Positions 45,722-56,749 of a stretch of DNA of 64,000 nucleotides are shown in pieces. The notes beneath the pieces were generated by a model. That model was not told the DNA's origin and made no database searches. It worked only from the letters and a program-made list of their open reading frames with translations. Source of the stretch: Laburnicola sp. R22_1 (taxonomy: Eukaryota > Ascomycota > Dothideomycetes > Pleosporales > Didymosphaeriaceae); NCBI GenBank assembly GCA_014281115.1, contig JACONQ010000003.1, positions 1,054,001-1,118,000 on the forward strand. The letters run 5' to 3'. The position numbers and the translations under genes are program-made. Numbering within the stretch: the stretch's first letter is position 1; each line of letters starts with the position of its first letter.

Positions 45722-47711
45722 GTTGTTTGTTTGGGGTGTCGGTAGCGATTGGCCGATTAAGATATTATTAAGTAGTATGGGGTAGTGAATGTGGTAGCGT
45801 ACAGTAAAGCTGACGAGTTGGAGATGGAGGAAGGAGAAAAGGGTGGTGAGCAGAGCGTGGGGAGCAGGCGGCCTTTTGAGAGAGAGCGGTTGGGGAGGCA
45901 GAGCAACCAGGGGAATGCAAAATGAGGGGCCTAGCCGGAAGCAGCAGGGCGTGCAAGGTGTTAGGCTTGTTAGTGAGATGAGGGCTGGGCACGCGGCCAA
46001 TGGCGGGGCGGTGGATTTCGCCCCAAGGCCAACCGCTGCCCCTTTCCCATTCCAAGCCTCGACGGCTGCGAGCTTCGACCAGGTCGTCGCCTGCCATTCA
46101 CGCGGCAGCGCTTGGCTCACCGCGCTGCACCAACGGCGAGCCTGCGCTGTGCACCCGGCTAGGCCCGGCCTGGCTAGCGGCGGCCGCCCAATAGTCATTT
46201 CTTGTTTCTTGTTGACTTGTGAATCCGGGGAAGTGTCGCCCTCGAGGGCTCGCACTGCGCAGCGCATGCATGCACACTGCCGATGCAGCGCCGTCATGCC
46301 GCCGCAAGCAGCCACGCCGCGACGACGTCTGCGCGCAACATTGATGCTTTCGCGACAGCATTCCAGCCCGTTTCTCGGCAACCGCCGTCAGAGCAGGGGG
46401 ACCCCGCCACGCCGCCGCCAAACCTCCCACAGTTTGAAGTTTGAACAGCCTTCTGCCATTTTGGACCTGATGCCTGCCACCTGTGTGCGCTCGGAAATTG
46501 CTGACGGCCTGCTCGGTGGCCGAGGCCCGCCCATTTCCTTGTTCCTTGGCCGCTTCATCTCGCTTTGCCCTGCATGCAGCCAAAATATCGACCAGTCGCG
46601 CTGACCTGTTAGCGCCGCGCGCGTACGTTTCCTCAGGTCCTGCGTGCAAAAAAAGGAGAGCCTGGAGGGCGACACGCCTGATGTCGTTGTGCAAGTTGTT
46701 TGCGTATTTGTGCGTGTGCAACCATCCCTCCATGGCACAGCTCGAATGACTTTTACATGTTACGACGACCGGACCGGAGTCATGACACAGGACAGGTGCC
46801 AGGCTGATCATTACCAGCCCGTATCCACAGCCCTGGAGCCTGGAGCTGAGACGGACGGCTCACGTGATGCCAGTTCAGCTCGGATTGATACGCCTCGCCT
46901 GAGAACACCGGAAAATGCCACCATCTTGTGAACTCCCAAGTAATGCTTCCAATAACCTTGTTATGCATAACTTTACCCCAACTACATCACACCACAGTGA
47001 AGCTTCGCATGTCTTGACGATAATGCTTATTGAAGAACGACTCCTATCCCGAGGACCCCCAAGCGCAACGGCATTTTGAGATCGTTCTTGAGCGGGCGAC
47101 AGTCATGTCCTTTGTCTTAATCCAACAGTCCGCCCAGAACATCTTCACAAATGGCTTTTCCTGCTCAAATACAAGTTATCTTGCCTATGTTACTCGTATG
47201 TAGTGGTCCCTCTTCACTGAACTCTACCTTTTCTTTGCAATGGATGGCATACCGAAGGCTCTCCCCAAAGGTGCAGTGTCATTAGCATCGTACTTCTTCC
47301 CAGTTACATTTCACTTATTATATCCGTGCAACGTGCATTGCAAGGCAACCAACATTGCCCGCCCTCCGATATGTCCCAGGGTAACACAGTACTGCAACCT
47401 TGGAACTTGGCCAGGCTCGCTACATGAAGCATCTTTACAGGTTTAATTCCCTTATGCACTGTATACCAAAAGTGCGCTCAGTTTCCCATTTAAATCTTCT
47501 CCTCGTGCAAATATTAAAAGTTTCAGCTATCCGAGGCTCAAGTACCCAACCGAAGCCCAATCGCCACCAAGAGGATAAGACCCTCTACCTTCCCGATAAC
47601 ACCATCCCGCCTAGGAAAAGACCCCTACCCCATGTTTCCCAACCAACGCCGTCATCATGTAACATCCATCGCCCGTAGGCAAGTTCCGTTCCGATCGCCT
47701 GCTTTCGCCCT
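45722..47711. other. Long GC-rich promoter region with overlapping chance frames
   Basis: About 2 kb. The part 45840-46640 is GC-rich and shows long overlapping open frames on both strands (for example 253 codons plus at 45843-46604 and 237 codons minus at 46098-46811). Neither has a domain or credible splice structure, so I treat both as by-products of base composition. The part 46900-47700 is closer to average composition with no feature seen. Confidence 0.45.
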
Positions 47712-48338
47712 TCACACATAGCGGTCCTCACCAAGCTCCTTCTTGACGAACTGGTCGACCGTCTTGTCGAAATTGGTGCCAAAGTCATCATTGCCCGGCG
47801 TAGGAGACATCTCCTGCCCCTCAACCTTGGCAGGTGACTTGTTGGCCGCCTTCTTCCCGCGCGGCTTGGGCGTGGCCTTTGGTTTCTTCGGCGTCGAAGG
47901 AGGCGTAACCGTGCCGCCGCCGGCAGCTACATAGATCATCGCGGTCAGCAACGCAACATTCATTCATTCATTCCTACAGCAGAGAGAGAGAGAGAAAGAG
48001 AAAGAGAGGCAAGAATACTAACCGCGTTTCTTGACCGGCGCCACAGGGTCGAATTTCTCGCCCTTGCCAACGCGCTCGTTGAGCTCCTTGGCCTTCTTCA
48101 GAACGGAGCGGAACATGTGCTGGAATGCCGACGCGGTGCGCGTGCCGTCGAGAGAGGACATGAGGTCGTATTGCGCGCCCGTGATGCTCTTTGTGCCGAG
48201 CGCCATGAGCAAGACGGCGACGGTGTCCTCGGAGAAGGTTTTGCCGCCGTTGCCAGTGTCCTTGTTGTCACCTGCGGATAAGAGAGGGTTGTTAGCGGGT
48301 GCTGCTTTGCGTTGCGGATTTTGAGACTGCTTACCCAT
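47712..48338 (-). CDS. Small basic protein, probable nuclear DNA-associated
   Basis: I derive three exons: 48335-48338 (just ATGG), 48023-48271 and 47712-47926, in phase, giving 155 residues. Skipping the first 63-nt intron instead would give an N-terminus MGKQSQ with no stop, so both are open; the intron has gtaagc, a gctaac branch point and ccgcag. The N-terminal part (EDTVAVLLMALGTKSITGAQ...FQHMFRSVLKKAKELNERV) resembles the short helical domain of small fungal proteins that pair it with a Lys/Pro-rich tail. The tail has repeated PKKPKATPKPRGKKA, an AT-hook-like and nuclear-localisation-type stretch. Function unknown. Confidence 0.7.
47927..48022 (-). repeat. Intron containing microsatellites
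   Basis: This 96-nt intron is longer than its neighbours because it holds an (AG)n-type run and three tandem CATT units (plus-strand orientation). Confidence 0.7.
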
Positions 48339-49129
48339 GTTGGTGGTGGATTGAGTTGGTTGGTTGGGTGTGGTGTGGAGGATTTAGGGGCGGTGAGAGA
48401 GAGAGAAGGCTGGTCACGATGTGGGATCGGTGCTTCTGCGAGGAGAGGATGGAGGAGTGGAGGGGTGGGAGACGAACTTATGTAGGGCGGGGGACGGTCG
48501 GGCTCGCTTGGCGCTTGTGCGGTGAGAGTGAATTCTTACGGTGAGCTGCGGTGAAGATGGTGGTGAAGAGGAGGTAGTGTAAGTTGTGAGGAACTTGGGA
48601 CAGGGAAAACTACGGCGAGGCCGCGCAGGGTGCGTTGGAGTGAACGTGAAAGTGAAACTGCTGTTGGTGGGAGGAAGAGGTTAAGTCGAAGTGAGACTGG
48701 GGAAGGCGGGCGTCGGGTTTGCGGTTGGGACGCTAAGGCGACAGTGATATTTTGTTGTCTGTTGAAGCGGTGATTGAGCAGAGCATGGTTAGACTATCTC
48801 TAGCCTCAGCTGTCTTCTATTAGAATACTTGTGAAATGTTGTGTGCACGTGTTTGATGACCGCATGGCCTTCAGATACCTTGCTTCCTGTGTGCGTTAGT
48901 GTTTGCAGCATTGAACTATTAGAGTCTGCATATTCAGCTTTCCTATGTATGGGCTCAACTATAACATGCTCATCGTCTATACAAATACCTTGTGCAGGTG
49001 CTAGTAATCAGGAGAAAAGCAGAGGGCACCAGGTCAGAGGACCAGGTCGCTCGAGATCCATAGTTCGACATTAGCACGATCCCATCAGCCCGTCAAGTAT
49101 CAGACGCTCGTATTGACACGAGTCCATCT
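48339..49129. other. Intergenic region
   Basis: About 790 bp comprising the G-rich upstream region of the small basic protein gene (48340-48760, many agg and ggtg words on the plus strand) and the 3' flank of the SET/MYND gene. No gene is supported. Confidence 0.45.
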
Positions 49130-50743
49130 TTATTTCCCCATTTCTGACAGAAGACTGACCTGCCGTTGTATGGCCGCGTTCATAGTATCCTTCGATCCAA
49201 ACTTGCCTATCAGTTCACTCTCGACCTCCGCATATTTCAGCTGCACGCTCTTAGAGAACGCGCTATCCGCTCCATGACTCATCTTAGACATAACGTTGAC
49301 GGTGTTAATCAGCATGGCAGCGATGAGCGCCATGTCAGCCCCCGGGGTAATTTCTTTTCCTGCGCTTGCTAGATACTGTGCGAGCATCGCCATTTGCCAT
49401 GTCTGTACGACGCGGATTGGATGGTGCATTTGAGAGTAGAGTTTTGGTATGATGTGTTGATGCCGCTTCGCACATTGAAACCATGCGCCTTCATAGTTGC
49501 CAACTGCGAGCAGGTTGACGATGAGGTCGTCTCGTAGAGCAGGCAGAGGTTGGCGGTAGGCGGGCCAGAGACCGGCTTGGTGGCAGATTTCAATCGCATT
49601 CTCGATGGTACGAATCGCTTCGGCGGGGTCGGATTGTCGTTGCTCTTCCTCGTATAGCTCGAGGACTTTTCCTTCTAATGCCGCGGCCCGTCGCTCATCG
49701 GTTGAATCTCCAGCATAATTTGCAGGAGCTTCTGAATCTTCACTTCGTTCTACTTCCCGGTCCGCGATTTGTTTGTATTGTTTCGGAATATCTTTAAGTT
49801 CTATTGCCCACCCCTCCTCCTGCTGCGACGGGCCTTTGTGGCATTTACTGCACATGCAGCCAAAGAACCACCGTTCCTGAAGCTCGCTTTGTCGTCGAGT
49901 GTAGGGCATCGTCGGGTCAATATACGATATGAAAATTTCTTCGTCTTTGTTGATATCCTTAAGCGTCCGGAGCTGCATCCGCGGTCCGTCCATGACAATG
50001 TATGCATTTGGATCGCAGCTGTGATTCGTATGACTAAAGACCGGATCAATCATGATTCCCAAGGGATCGAATGTCGGAGTCACGAGGGTCATCGAGTTCG
50101 ATAGGATCCTTGCGTACATCGCAGCGACAAAATCTTTGCTGAATATATCCTGAGTGGATGAGAACTGGCTGGTACCCAATGCCATCAACTCAATGCCGCC
50201 GTAGTTTCCGTTTTCTTTGAAATCCTCGATATGAGATGGTAGCTGACAAAGGAGTTGCCATTCTTGATCGGAGATGAGGCCGTGTTTCCTTCGGACCAGG
50301 AGTTCCATACAGCTCAATACAGCTTTTGGAAGCTCTTTGTCGGCTACCGGTCTTAGGTTTTTGCATTCGTGCTTGTGACCGCGCTTCCAGGCTTCTTTCT
50401 GGCAGCTCTACAATGATGATCAGTAATTTGTCTTGTGAGATGAGATTTGAATGGCGTGTACCTTGCTGCAATATCGAAAACGCTTGCATCCGGCGCACAT
50501 TTGAACCGTCAACCCTTCCTTCACGTATAGCCTTGATCCAATCGATGATCCTTCAGTCCAAAGGTAGCAATTTGCACACGTATCTCTCAGCCGTTCAGAT
50601 TCCAGAGAAGCGAGAAGCGGACGTTTCAACGAAGCAATGAGTTCTCCGCTTTTGATGTCATTTCCGCTGAATAGTCCTCTGCCAGCTGCCTCTCCAGTAA
50701 TGGTAGATTTGGCGATGTAGCACGCGTTGGCCTCATGAGCCAT
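49130..50743 (-). CDS. SET and MYND domain protein (SMYD-like)
   Basis: Two exons, 50462-50743 and 49130-50407, across a 54-nt intron, give 519 residues; the start at 50743 (MAHEAN) is chosen over an in-frame upstream Met at 50785. The layout is that of SMYD-type lysine methyltransferases: the SET domain opens with AAGRGLFSGNDIKSGELIAS, is split by a MYND zinc finger (CANC, CAGC, YCSK, SCQKEAWKRGHKHEC) at about 56-109, and resumes with the catalytic NHSCDPN at 222-228 and FISYID at 253-258. A post-SET cysteine cluster (CMCSKC) follows, then a helical TPR-like C-terminal half. Substrate is unknown. Methyl donor would be S-adenosylmethionine. Confidence 0.92.
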
Positions 50744-51465
50744 GATAGAATGGCCGAGCGGTAGTAGAAGAGGAAAGGGCCTCAACAGAGCAATTGCACC
50801 GGCGTGAATTGATTAAGGTGGACTACGTGTCGTGCGGCAAGATGCCGTTCCAGTATTCGTTGGGAGAAAACGTTGTATCCAGCGCCGAGCTAGTCAAAAT
50901 TCAGCTAGCGCCTTGGTGGTAACCTCTATAGACATATACATACACTAGTGTATATTAACTGGTGTGAATGGAATGGTAGTGTGTAGTATCATGTTGATGG
51001 TCAGAAAGTGAGAATTGACAACGAGGGAAGGTATGATAGTTGCCCAAATGAGAGTAGTCCACTCTAGTTTTGCCAGCTCGATGGCATATTAATTGTGGAT
51101 GCACTTTTTTTTCACCCTGTAGTATTCTTGGGGTAGTATGTCTTTCTTTAAGCTATGCCAGCCCCGCCGCATCTCAGCTCTACCGATCTGTCATCGAGTG
51201 TACAATTCTTTTAGCAGGTAGTGCACGCATCACATTATCTTCCCATCGCAACATCATTCATACCCTCACACAACACTTCCAAAACTTAAGACAAATGATG
51301 GGCGTCCCCATCAATTCAGATATAAACAAATGTAGCTAAATGAGTGACTGAGAAGAAACCCCCTCCACAAAATCCACGAGCCATTTGGCCTCCTTATACC
51401 CTCTTCCCTCGACCGACGCCCTCTTTATACCTAGGTAAGGTAGAGTCGCCGTGTAGCTACTAAAT
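50744..51465. other. Intergenic region
   Basis: About 720 bp holding the SET/MYND promoter and the 3' flank of the next gene. A tacctaggtaaggta word occurs at about 51429. No gene is supported. Confidence 0.45.
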
Positions 51466-51867
51466 CTAGCACGTCCCGCGAGTCCTAGCACCCCGAACCT
51501 GGAACACACCACCAAAAGTACTGCATCGCCCAGCCACGGTAAGAGTATTGAAGTTGACGCTGTCGCACGTCGGGTTCGTGAAAACCTCCACTGCACAAAG
51601 GTCAACAATAACCTTTAATTAGAAGGAAGGGAATACAGACAAGTGCAACCAGCAGGCAAAGAAGCAGCGCGGAAGCTGTCCGTGTTGCCAGGAATGGCGG
51701 CAACCTCGTGGCAGACGCCGTCGGTGGGGATGTTATCCGTCCGGATAACGGGTCCGGAGTCCCGTGCCTGCGAGAATCTCGAGGGGGATGGTGGCGACGC
51801 GGGGAGTGAGGGAGGGGAGAGCCGCGACGGCGGAGACGAGGAGGGCAAGGATGGCTTTGGTCTGCAT
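51466..51867 (-). CDS. Small secreted protein with unusual first intron
   Basis: Best model: exons 51829-51867, 51641-51767 and 51466-51590, giving 96 residues. The N-terminus MQTKAILALLVSA is a signal-peptide core. The mature part contains TDGVCHEVAAIPGNTDSFRA, SLPAGCTLEVFTNPTCDSVN and CSTFGGVFQVRGARTRGTC, that is five cysteines and a C-terminal pattern (LEVFTNP..C, VFQVRGAR) I associate with small secreted proteins of plant-associated ascomycetes. The second intron (50 nt, gtctgt...gtgcag) is reasonable. The first needs a poor donor (gtcgcg). Without it the signal-peptide frame runs into a stop after 44 codons, so a frameshift is the alternative. Function unknown. Confidence 0.55.
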
Positions 51868-53929
51868 CTTGGGAGGCTGAGGAGGCTGGAGCGCAAAGAT
51901 CTAGGAAGTGGAGTGCTGAGTTGGGAATTGGAGTTGAGGAGTGGATTGTTGTGTTGGATGGCGGTCGGCCAGAGGGGAACGACGACCGCTTTTATACGTG
52001 CTGTGAGATGAATAGAAGGCCCTTGAATCTTGTATTTCTTCTCGCCGGCCGTCTTCGTAGGATGCAACGCAGGGACGTTTGCCTGGTTGACAAGAAGCAT
52101 GGAGAGGCATCCTTTTGGGCAGGGATCCGAAGGGCGCTGCTCGATAGCAATGCAGAGATGAGTCCATGTGCCCGCTAGAAGGCAACTCAGCTGCGTAAGA
52201 GGCTCTCCCGGATCACATTTACCCAGTGTTCTTGGTATTACATTGGTTGCGGCACGACAGTGCGGAACGCCCAAGATGAGCCTGGGACGTGGCCTTCGGA
52301 CGGGATCGCTGTACATACATGAAATCTATGGAGCTCGGTATTGAGATTCTACATCACCAGTGAGTATCTTTAAGAGTCAAAGATGTTCGAGGACGGGCGA
52401 CAGCGTTCGATGTCGCCTGATCGCACATTTTCCCCCTGATATCCTATTGTATAAACATACGCATCTCTATGCAAGTAAAGGAATGCGGCTTGCCAACAGG
52501 CAATGCAAGGTCAATGCAGTGGCAGAGCATCTCAATCACTTCCTGCACACTGACCGGACGGTGGGACTTGAAGGGAGTACGTACATAAGCCTATAGTACG
52601 CTCGCTATAGTAGTGTCAGTGCATAGTAAGGCCATTCGGAAACATACGCAAGCATGTCACGTACATGTGCTAGTTTGCGATTAGTGTATATCAAGTGTAA
52701 GATTCAAACTTTCCACAAGACCTTCTCCTCGAATTCTGCGTAGTCATGATCTCAGAGAAATGCAGAACAGTATCCTTCTCGATGGATGGTCGATGGCAAG
52801 ACTCGTTCAAGAAAAAGGCAGGTCTAGCGAGAATCTCTGAGTAGCCTATTGACTGGGCATACCCGTGCGGTGATTTTTGAGCCGCATCTAGTTGTCATGA
52901 AATTGGCGAACGCCGATGCAGTCTCAAGTGACCCACAGCCTCGGGCGATTCCAGTCTTACGTCACTACATGGAACTGCAAGCCACAGCAACGGTCCTCCT
53001 CGGACGGCTAAACTCAGCTTGACAACGCCTACCACACAGATCAACATATGCCTCCATCATCGCACAGTGGCTTCATACGTACTATGGTCCCGCCCCACAT
53101 AGCCTTTCGTCCTGGGTCCAATGTCTGACAGGACCTCAATGTACGCTCCACTTGCAGTGAGCAGAGCCTTCCATGATCGTCACCAGCGGCTGGCCTAGTT
53201 TGTGACGATCGCCGTAGGGCCGTATGATGCAGAAACCAAAGGCTAGGCTACCGCGTGGTAATTGCGTCTTTCAATATGACCGTAGTACTGTATTAATGGA
53301 ATAAGACAAGGGCCGTATGCGGCACAGCACGTCCTATTGGTGAACGTGCGGGGCAATAGGTTTTGCGTGGCGCTGGCATGAAGCTGCACGTACCATTTCG
53401 CAAAGTCTGTTTGATGAGCACATGTATTGTTTTCGTTTGTTGTCAAACTTTGTTGGGAGGAGTGCATGCTGAGATGGGGGCCTGCATTGTTGGTTGGTTA
53501 GTTCGCATATCCGGCGATACAGTAAGCTTAAGCAAAGGCGGTGTTCGAAGCTTAATCCCTCCGATATAGCCGCAGCGTGATCAAGGTACATTGTATTTTT
53601 ATTCATTCATATCCGTTTATAGTCGACCTAACCTTTTACAGATTATGAGACTTAACAGCAAGCACAACCAAGGTTCACAGCCAAAGTACGTAAAAAAAAG
53701 GGCGCGATTGGGATCAACCACAGTGGGGAGCCGAAGCATGAAAGGTACATTGTACTGGGAGTCCTCGACGCACGAGCGGGCGAATGGACGAAGGTGAGAC
53801 AATCGTTTTTATTGCTGACGTACAGATTGCAGAAGGCATGCCCTGGTGCAACATTGTGATAGAAACTAGATGGAGAACATATGGAAACGACGTGGAATCC
53901 CAAAAATTGCCCGAACTCGATGCGGAAAA
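51868..53929. other. Long gene-poor interval
   Basis: About 2 kb between the small secreted protein start and the end of the glycosyltransferase gene. Only short frames occur, none with a domain, signal peptide or splice signals that make sense together. No transposon or tRNA signal is seen. Confidence 0.45.
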
Positions 53930-54916
53930 TTAGTAAAAATCTTTCCAATCACCCCAGATGATCTCATCCTTATATTTGCGCATCAGCTGTCCCGTCGGAT
54001 CGTCGCCCTCTACATGTGCCCACGCACCAGCAAAGTGGACTAAAAAGTAACCAGGCTGCCATTCTCCTTGTTCGGCTTCGTAACAGGGAATCTCTTCAGG
54101 GAAAGCATTGAGCATCCGTTGGGGTACCACAACTGTCCTCTTTTTGGACGCCGGGTCCTTCAACAACTGTGTAAACGCATCCTGCTCGCTCATCTGTGCA
54201 TTTTTGTCTTTCTTCTTCGCGTTCGCCTCGATGGCAAACATGTCATGCAGGAACTTGAGCGAGCGGTTGTGAGACCGCACCATGAACGAACCGAGATTCA
54301 GACCGTTACAATCATGGGTAAGCAGGTAGTCGATCTGGTCCGGATTGGTGGCGTTTTTCAACGTCTCCGTTATGATGTCTGTGACCTTGATGTCGGTATT
54401 CGTGATGAGGGTATCGAAATCAAGCCACCATATCCAATCCCACTTGTCTTGTCTGATGAGCCGCTCCATCATATCGAACTTCCACCTGTAAAATGTCTCA
54501 GTGTAGTCCAGAAGCTCTAGGTACGGCGTGGACCCACCATACTGTGCTAAGCTTCGAGTGCGCTTCGTAGTCTACGATGAGGTCAAGGCCATGGCGGCGA
54601 GCGTAGTCTGGGAGTGCGTCAATCAGGCTGGTCGGGCAGGCTAGGCTGATGACGTACGGTCTTTGTTTTGCAGCGACGTTTGGACGTACGAGCGCTCATT
54701 CGTGACCAAGGTCACCAGGGCCACTCGCGGAACGTTCTTCACGGACGAGGGCACGAGTTTCTGGTCTGCAGGAGGGAGCGTTCGTGGATGAGGACGTGGT
54801 GGAGGTGGAGCGCCCTCGGGGAGCGGCGGCTGGCTGATGAAGCGCCATCCGAGGAAGGCGCACAAGACCAGCAAGAGAAGCAGCGACGGCGAGACTTTCA
54901 GCGACCGCACCAACAT
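53930..54916 (-). CDS. GT34 alpha-galactosyl/mannosyltransferase (Gma12/Mnn10 family)
   Basis: Golgi type II glycosyltransferase of the Gma12/Mnn10/Mnn11 family. Three exons, 54658-54916, 54538-54607 and 53930-54485, in phase, give 294 residues. The short second exon restores the family stretch NKDHYARRHGLDLIVDYEAH, and the last junction restores STVWWKFDMMERLI. There is a short cytosolic N-terminus, a signal anchor (SLLLLLVLCAFLGWRFI, about 11-27), and a Pro-rich stem. The catalytic domain has the nucleotide-sugar/Mn site WWLDFDTLI, with the DxD at 132-134, and later NLGSFMVRSHNRSLKFLHDM, SEQDAFTQLL and FLVHFAGAW. At 294 residues it is a compact member. It is likely to act on N-glycan outer chains or wall mannan; donor sugar cannot be told from sequence. 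Confidence 0.9.
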
Positions 54917-55319
54917 GCTGACGGCGGATGCTCTCGCTGTCTATCGCAGAGCGACGAGGAGGCGAGCCGGGCCTCCCGTATACCTGCATGGTCGCACTCG
55001 GAATGCCAAGTGGACGTGAGGGTCTTCGTTGGCGGGCGCCGCCCGCCAGCTGATGGGCAGAAGAGCGGCATACGAACCACCGCGAGCACAGTGACAGGCT
55101 GCACTATCTCGTGGCTTACCTAGGTAGGAAGTAGTCTAGGTGCGCCAGTGCGGTTTCATAGCCGTGTCACCGTGTGCCAATGCTGGACCGCCAACCTCGT
55201 CCGAATAACCCGGCCCTGCCGGCTCCCCTCATCTCTCTAGCCTCCTATTGTGTAAGTACGTTGCTTGCCAGCATTCGCTCGCTATACAACCTATTACTCC
55301 ACTCTACTGGCACATCGCG
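54917..55319. promoter_or_regulatory. Divergent promoter GT34 / GRF-finger gene
   Basis: 403 bp between divergent start codons. A ttacctaggtagg word lies at about 55116. No other element is recognised. Confidence 0.4.
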
Positions 55320-56330
55320 ATGGGTACTGGCGGCCAAATTATCGACGGTGTCTTGCATTGTAGGCCCATGACGATGCCACGGCGCCTGCCTTGGCTGACA
55401 AGATCCAGGCGACTGCAACCCCCCACTGCTCCCGAAACAACTCAAGGTCAGGAAAGAAGGTTATAACAAGGGTAAAGATTGTGAGCCTCGACACCGCATT
55501 TGCCGCTGGTCGGCTCCTCTAATCTCGTCGCAGTTTGGAAGTGCCCGTTGTACCAGGACGACAAGGCGCGCTGCGATTTATTCGTGTGGGATAAAGACAA
55601 AGTCGAGCGTGAAAAAGCAGCCCGTAAAAGCGACCCGCCCCGATCTCAGCGCGTTGCATCACCAACTCCACCGCATACCCCAGAAACCGGAGTCTCGCAA
55701 CCAAACCGGAAGCGCAGCCGAGACGAAGAAGACTTTGGGTTTGAGCATGGCAATGTCGCTATCAAGCAGGAGCTCGATCAGGTCACGCCGAGCAAGAGGC
55801 CTCGGATAGACACCTTCGCACCCGAACTCTCGTGGCAGGCCGAGGGCAGTTCCCAGATGAATGCGCTGCGAACGCCGCAGACAGAACAACGACCCTCCCA
55901 TGACACCTTTGCTGCCTGCTTCAGTGCCCCCGGTGGCTCGCTACCTACCGGGTCACACTATTGGCAAGTCGACGACTCTCATATCATGACGCCCGCCTCC
56001 TCTCAGAATACAGTGAACATAACTCCCACACCAAATCGCTGCAGAGATGTTGGCCCGGCCAGCGGAAGCCATGGCCTTACACGCGATGTCTTTGGAGTGC
56101 TGAATGAAGCGAATGTTCAGCTGAACGACCAAACAAGGAGGAAGTTGGCAGCTGTGCTTTTGAAGCATGCAACAGCCGCTGAAGGCGCTAGAAAAGCGCG
56201 CGACGTCGCAATGGCGGAAATCAAGGACTTGTCTTCCCAGGTCACCGATAAAAAATATCACATCACTGAGCTGGAGTCTCAGTTGCATGCTCAGTTGGAG
56301 GCCGGGATCCCGGAGAACGAACAGTATTGA
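55320..56330 (+). CDS. GRF-type zinc finger protein with coiled-coil C-terminus
   Basis: Three exons, 55320-55359, 55409-55471 and 55534-56330, in phase, give 299 residues. Each junction completes the GRF finger: DGVLHCDCNPP from exons 1-2, then KVRKEGYNKGVWKCP across exons 2-3, and ARCDLFVWDKD. The four zinc ligands are CxC, C and C, as in the finger of TOP3A, NEIL3 and APE2 that binds single-stranded DNA. A long disordered middle has a basic KRSRDEED patch and SKRPRID, likely nuclear localisation signals. The C-terminus (EGARKARDVAMAEIKDLSSQ...LESQLHAQ) is a coiled coil. A DNA-related nuclear role is likely, but no enzyme domain accompanies the finger. Confidence 0.83.
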
Positions 56331-56654
56331 GGTCTACTTTCGCCATCAGTCACATCTAGTATTTACGCGCAGCACTGAGCAATGATGGTCGCAGGGATGC
56401 GGTGGATATTCAACAGTGCCGCTCCTGTAGCTGACCTCTACTCTCCTAGCAATAGTTTTTTTGTGTGAACAAAGCTGCATCCCGCAGCTATACTATAGTA
56501 AAAGAAGATCTAGCTACAACCTTTTTTTTCTGTGTTCCAGCTCTGTGAGATACCATGTGAATACACGTGACTGAGTTGATAACGCGCGCATCTTCGGCTC
56601 CCCGCCTCCCAGCGCGAGCCAGAGAGAGTCATCCATGGTTTAAACCTAGCAATA
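56331..56654. other. 3' flank of the GRF gene and left flank of the transposon
   Basis: About 320 bp without a gene. It ends with the TA that is duplicated on insertion of the Fot1-like element. Confidence 0.5.
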
Positions 56655-56749
56655 AGCTCGGCTATATAGCTATTGATCACATAGGTTCCTGATCACCCCA
56701 CCGAAACGCGCACCCTGAATAAAACACGCGATATCTCTCAACAACGCTC
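56655..56749 (+). repeat. Left terminal inverted repeat of the Fot1-like element
   Basis: Pairs with 58349-58444 in reverse complement over its whole length, with two substitutions and one single-base gap. Confidence 0.95.

Noticed and set aside
45843..46811. Overlapping long open frames on both strands (253 codons plus, 237 codons minus)
   Set aside because: High GC content lowers stop frequency, neither frame has a domain, signal peptide or plausible residue pattern, and they overlap each other.
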